In this document: positions 5,018-7,884 of the stretch, one piece after another
Numbering within the stretch: the first letter of the stretch is position 1
How the letters are laid out: every line of letters begins with the position of its first letter
Assembly (NCBI GenBank): GCA_937863625.1
Contig: CALMGO010000442.1
Coordinates: 1 to 7,884 of the forward strand
DNA: 7,884 nucleotides
Source of the DNA: an uncultured bacterium
Lineage (GTDB): Bacteria > Planctomycetota > DG-23 > SLPQ01
Direction of reading: 5' to 3'
Notes under the pieces: generated by a model
Database searches by the model: none
Told to the model about the DNA's origin: nothing
What the model saw: the letters and a program-made list of their open reading frames with translations, nothing else
Program-made: the position numbers and the translations under genes

Positions 5018-7477
5018 TCATTCCATTATCTTTCTGATCTGAATACAGGTAAAGGTATTACCTGCAAGGATTGACGTTGTCGCCCCGGAGACAAAGTACT
5101 CTATATGAACTGTATCGGATGGTGTTAGATATACCTTGATTGTTCTGAATGGCACTTCGTGTATGCTGCCATTAACAGCACGAAGCAACGCGAACCTGCC
5201 AATTTCTGCTGGTGTCCCGCTCGATCTCCATAGCCTGTACCCCATCTGTGAATCTATCGCATCAGGATCAACAGTTACAATCCCTGAGAACTCGTAGATT
5301 CCTTCTGTTTTTGGTGTGAAGTTGTTGTTTGTCGCATTCCATTCGGAGTTAACATCTATTGTCTCATTGTTAAGTGGCAACTTAGTCCAAGTTACCAGTG
5401 TCGGAGCCGTTATATTCGCCGTCAGCCCAACTTCAACATACTGGCAACTTGCCTGAGTGAACAACTCATTCTTATTGTTGCTTGCAAGGATAACGCCGTC
5501 AGTACCAGAAACGTTGTGCGCTTGAGTCCCTAGTTTGTTTCTGTAGAACTCGAATGTCGCTCCGGTGTCACGAGTAAGACGCACAGAGTTTGTGCTTGAA
5601 TTAGAAAGTACCTCGTTTCCTACAAGTTCAACGTTCGCGCAATACGCTCCAATCAACCTAATTGCGGCAGTGAACAAACCAGCCTGCGCCCCTTTACCGG
5701 CAGGATCAAGCGTGTTGTTTTTGAACTTTGCATTAGCTCTTGTGCCAGGAGGAAAAGCAGCAAATGTATCAATGCTTATGTGAGCCGCCGTATTCCCCTC
5801 GAACTCAACGCCGAACATGTTCCCACTAGCGTCACCTACAAAGTCAGTGCTGCCGTGAGATATGCGAAGCGCTCGACAACTGTTCCCCTTAACCTTGACG
5901 TTGTTACTGTCATCAACCCATATATCATGCTGAAAGTCATTCCCGACGATAGTAGCTTGCGCATTGTGGCAGTCCTCAAGCTCAACTGCTGCCTCAATCC
6001 ATATCGACGGCGAATCCTCAACACCTTTCTCGGAGCATCCGACTACTGTTATATGCGTTGAGTCAGCGAAACCATAAGCCGAAGAATTTAACGAGCCTCG
6101 AACGTGGTGGCCCATCACGCGGACACCATCAACGAAATCACACATGATATGCCCGCAATTCACTCCTGTTGGCGCTATCGCTGTTCCGCCGATGATCTCT
6201 ATGTCAGAAATACCATAAGTAACACTTCCATCGGCACGAACATCGTAGAATGAGTCCTTATAGTTCATGTGATGAAACTTGAAATTCTCAAGTGCTGCCG
6301 ATTGCGGCTGAATCAGAAAGACCTGCGCCCTCTTAGCCGCGCTGTAGCTTTGCACATAGAAATCCTTTGCCATGAAGCCGTTGGCGAAGAGCCTAAATAT
6401 CGCCGTGCCAGCGGCCCCATTCGCGTTCACAAGAACCTTTGACTTTCTTCCATATCCGAACAGCATCCAGTCATCAAGCGTAACGGTTACTGGATCGGCT
6501 ACGTTGTAGACTCCATGCGGAATGAATGGAATGCACCCAGCATCATGCGCAGCCTGAAATGCTGCCGTAACATTTAACGCACCAGTTCCGCTGCGAACAT
6601 CTGATTTCTGCGCGGCAGTCATAAAATCCTGTATTGAACGAACCTCGTAAAACTTGTCCGATACCGTCGTCGCCACCGCGCCGGCCCCGGCGGGAGTAAA
6701 TGTCGTGGCATCCGCCGTTGCCGTTCCGATCGGCACTGCCACCCCGAGTCCGAAGACCTCGATATTGTTCACGCCCACGGCCGGCGCCGTTGTGAAGGTC
6801 AGCGTAGAGCCTGTGACCGCATAATCGCTCGCCGGCTTCTGCTTCACGCCGCTGACGAAGACGAGCAACGCGTTCGCGGTCCCCGGAACCGTTGCGAGTA
6901 CAAAATCGACCTGCGCGCCCGTCCCGCTGAACACTTGCTCGGTCGGGGTGAAGGTGTAGTTGGTCGGCTGCGATACTGCCCCCTGCATATTACCGTCGCC
7001 GTCGAAATAAGCGAATGTGTTCGCGCGCTGTGCCTTGGGCGGGATGGTCGCGATGTCGGTGATGTCGGATTCGGGCTGGCGCAGCGCACGCCCGATCATG
7101 CCGAATAAACGCTGCGCGATTAACGTGATCCGATCCAGCGCCGTCTCGTGTGTTTCCGCCGGGAACTTGTCATTGGTGGTATAGTCCGCCGGCTGCAAGA
7201 TGGCCGGGTCACGGAATATGATCAGATCGTAGACACTAGACAGGGCGGAAGTGAGAGTCAGCTGTCCGCCGTCCGGGTCCCCGGCACCGGTGAGCGTAAA
7301 GTCCGTGGTCAGCACAAGTTCGGTGCTGTTACCGGTCGAACGCTCGACTTTAAGGGCACGGATATCAGCGTTATTCAGGAAGTATATGACCTCCCCGCCC
7401 GAAGTCCTTAGATCGAACGGGCCGACGGTCCCGGACCCGGCGTATGAAGTGCGGCTGCCTTCGGTGGATACGGTCAC
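5018..7477 (-). CDS. Tail fibre / tailspike with beta-helix and C1q-like C-terminus
   Basis: 819-residue receptor-binding protein. Residues 1-140 form the N-terminal virion-attachment domain common in phage fibres: SYAGSGTVGPFDL, a YDLIIFRD strand, the QPADYTTNDKFPAETHETAL segment, then DRITLIAQRL and RALRQPE. Residues 175-245 form a second short beta domain. Residues about 296-670 look like a pectate-lyase-type right-handed beta-helix, opening with TAAFQAAHDAGCIPFIPHG and rich in short strands and Asn/Gly turns, as in depolymerase tailspikes; catalytic residues cannot be assigned. Residues about 676-819 resemble a C1q/TNF-like trimer-forming tip. The start is GTG at 7477 with AAGGAG 7 bases upstream and a GTGA overlap with the preceding gene. 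Base composition falls sharply near base 6650, where the helix begins, suggesting a swapped host-range module. Confidence 0.85.
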   Translation of the reverse strand: MTVSTEGSRTSYAGSGTVGPFDLRTSGGEVIYFLNNADIRALKVERSTGNSTELVLTTDFTLTGAGDPDGGQLTLTSALSSVYDLIIFRDPAILQPADYTTNDKFPAETHETALDRITLIAQRLFGMIGRALRQPESDITDIATIPPKAQRANTFAYFDGDGNMQGAVSQPTNYTFTPTEQVFSGTGAQVDFVLATVPGTANALLVFVSGVKQKPASDYAVTGSTLTFTTAPAVGVNNIEVFGLGVAVPIGTATADATTFTPAGAGAVATTVSDKFYEVRSIQDFMTAAQKSDVRSGTGALNVTAAFQAAHDAGCIPFIPHGVYNVADPVTVTLDDWMLFGYGRKSKVLVNANGAAGTAIFRLFANGFMAKDFYVQSYSAAKRAQVFLIQPQSAALENFKFHHMNYKDSFYDVRADGSVTYGISDIEIIGGTAIAPTGVNCGHIMCDFVDGVRVMGHHVRGSLNSSAYGFADSTHITVVGCSEKGVEDSPSIWIEAAVELEDCHNAQATIVGNDFQHDIWVDDSNNVKVKGNSCRALRISHGSTDFVGDASGNMFGVEFEGNTAAHISIDTFAAFPPGTRANAKFKNNTLDPAGKGAQAGLFTAAIRLIGAYCANVELVGNEVLSNSSTNSVRLTRDTGATFEFYRNKLGTQAHNVSGTDGVILASNNKNELFTQASCQYVEVGLTANITAPTLVTWTKLPLNNETIDVNSEWNATNNNFTPKTEGIYEFSGIVTVDPDAIDSQMGYRLWRSSGTPAEIGRFALLRAVNGSIHEVPFRTIKVYLTPSDTVHIEYFVSGATTSILAGNTFTCIQIRKIME

Positions 7478-7884
7478 GGCTGTTCTCCTTCAAGAATCGG
7501 CATCTTGTTGTTACGGTGTATGGCCTGCAGATGATTGACCTCGGCCGCAAAGTTTTTGAACTTCGGGTCCGACATTATCTGACTCTGCGCGAGCTTCCTG
7601 TAATCGGCCACGGTCTTACGGATGAACGCCAGTCTTCCCTCGTCGGGGAGCATCTTGTAAATGGGGGACATCGGGCTGTTGCCGGAAACCACCGAGTTCA
7701 AGAAATCCTTGGCCCCCATGCCCCATGCCGGGTGCTTTAGTTCATTCCCGGCAAGGCGGGTGTAGGCGTCATACACTTCTGGATAAGGGCGCATGTTCAC
7801 CTGCACCCCCTCGAAGAACGAACGCTTCTGTATGCGCTCCGGGCCGTCGCCGATGCGCACGATTTCCTGGTCGATCGGGGACTT
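7474..7884 (-). CDS. C-terminal fragment of a phage virion-type protein (5' partial)
   Basis: The frame is open from the window edge (KSPIDQEIVRIGDGPERIQK...) through the GTG at 7860 to the TGA at 7476-7474, so the start lies outside the window and the GTG at 7860 is probably internal. The 137 visible residues are mostly helical. The arrangement SPID.EI...G..P...Q, then EVYDAYTRLAGNELKHP, SPIYKMLPDEGRLAFIRKTV and DYRKLAQSQI, resembles the C-terminus of large virion-associated or internal core proteins of phages, but I cannot name the family with certainty. Its stop overlaps the tail fibre start, placing it in the same virion operon. Most likely a large structural or ejection protein encoded just before the fibre gene. 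Confidence 0.65.
   Translation of the reverse strand, partial: KSPIDQEIVRIGDGPERIQKRSFFEGVQVNMRPYPEVYDAYTRLAGNELKHPAWGMGAKDFLNSVVSGNSPMSPIYKMLPDEGRLAFIRKTVADYRKLAQSQIMSDPKFKNFAAEVNHLQAIHRNNKMPILEGEQP
7485..7490 (-). promoter_or_regulatory. Ribosome binding site for the GTG-started tail fibre gene
   Basis: AAGGAG on the - strand, 7 bases before the GTG at 7477, inside the 3' end of the upstream gene. It decides the non-ATG start. Confidence 0.75.

Overview
The window is a fragment of a double-stranded DNA tailed-bacteriophage genome. The evidence is a phage-type family A DNA polymerase, a nucleotide-metabolism operon, a tail fibre or tailspike, other virion-type proteins, and genes that overlap by 1-4 bases almost throughout. 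The DNA is fairly GC-rich except inside the distal parts of the two receptor-binding-type genes. The host cannot be read from the sequence. A spanin-like small protein would suit a Gram-negative host, but that is weak evidence.

The main content is on the + strand, bases 1-2893: four adjacent genes that together match the known 2-aminoadenine (Z) genome pathway. They are a family A DNA polymerase (dpoZ candidate, 5' end outside the window), purZ, a MazG-like pyrophosphatase (mazZ candidate) and an HD phosphohydrolase (datZ candidate). PurZ carries the diagnostic FGSCGKG loop, with Ser where adenylosuccinate synthetase (PurA) has its catalytic Asp, and has lost the guanine-recognition TKLD motif. 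In the expected scheme MazZ turns (d)GTP into (d)GMP, PurZ joins dGMP to aspartate, host PurB and nucleotide kinases finish dZTP, DatZ destroys dATP, and the polymerase incorporates Z opposite T. This phage is therefore predicted to replace adenine by diaminopurine in its DNA.

The + strand operon continues without a break through a 29-residue membrane peptide (2890-2979), a 131-residue phage protein of unknown function (2976-3371), and a PD-(D/E)XK nuclease of VRR-NUC type (3396-3830). The nuclease stop codon overlaps the stop codon of the first convergent - strand gene, and no intergenic terminator lies between them.

The - strand, from 7884 down to 3827, is a virion and possibly lysis module. 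In transcription order it holds the C-terminus of a large virion-type protein, an 819-residue tail fibre/tailspike (GTG start), a 39-residue Cys-rich peptide, a 94-residue membrane-anchor plus coiled-coil protein, a 34-residue membrane peptide, and a 236-residue fibre-like protein with three in-frame 45-bp repeats. The tail fibre changes from GC-rich to much more AT-rich sequence near base 6650, where the N-terminal attachment domains give way to the beta-helix, as expected for exchange of host-range modules. No tRNA, CRISPR array, insertion sequence or convincing promoter was seen.
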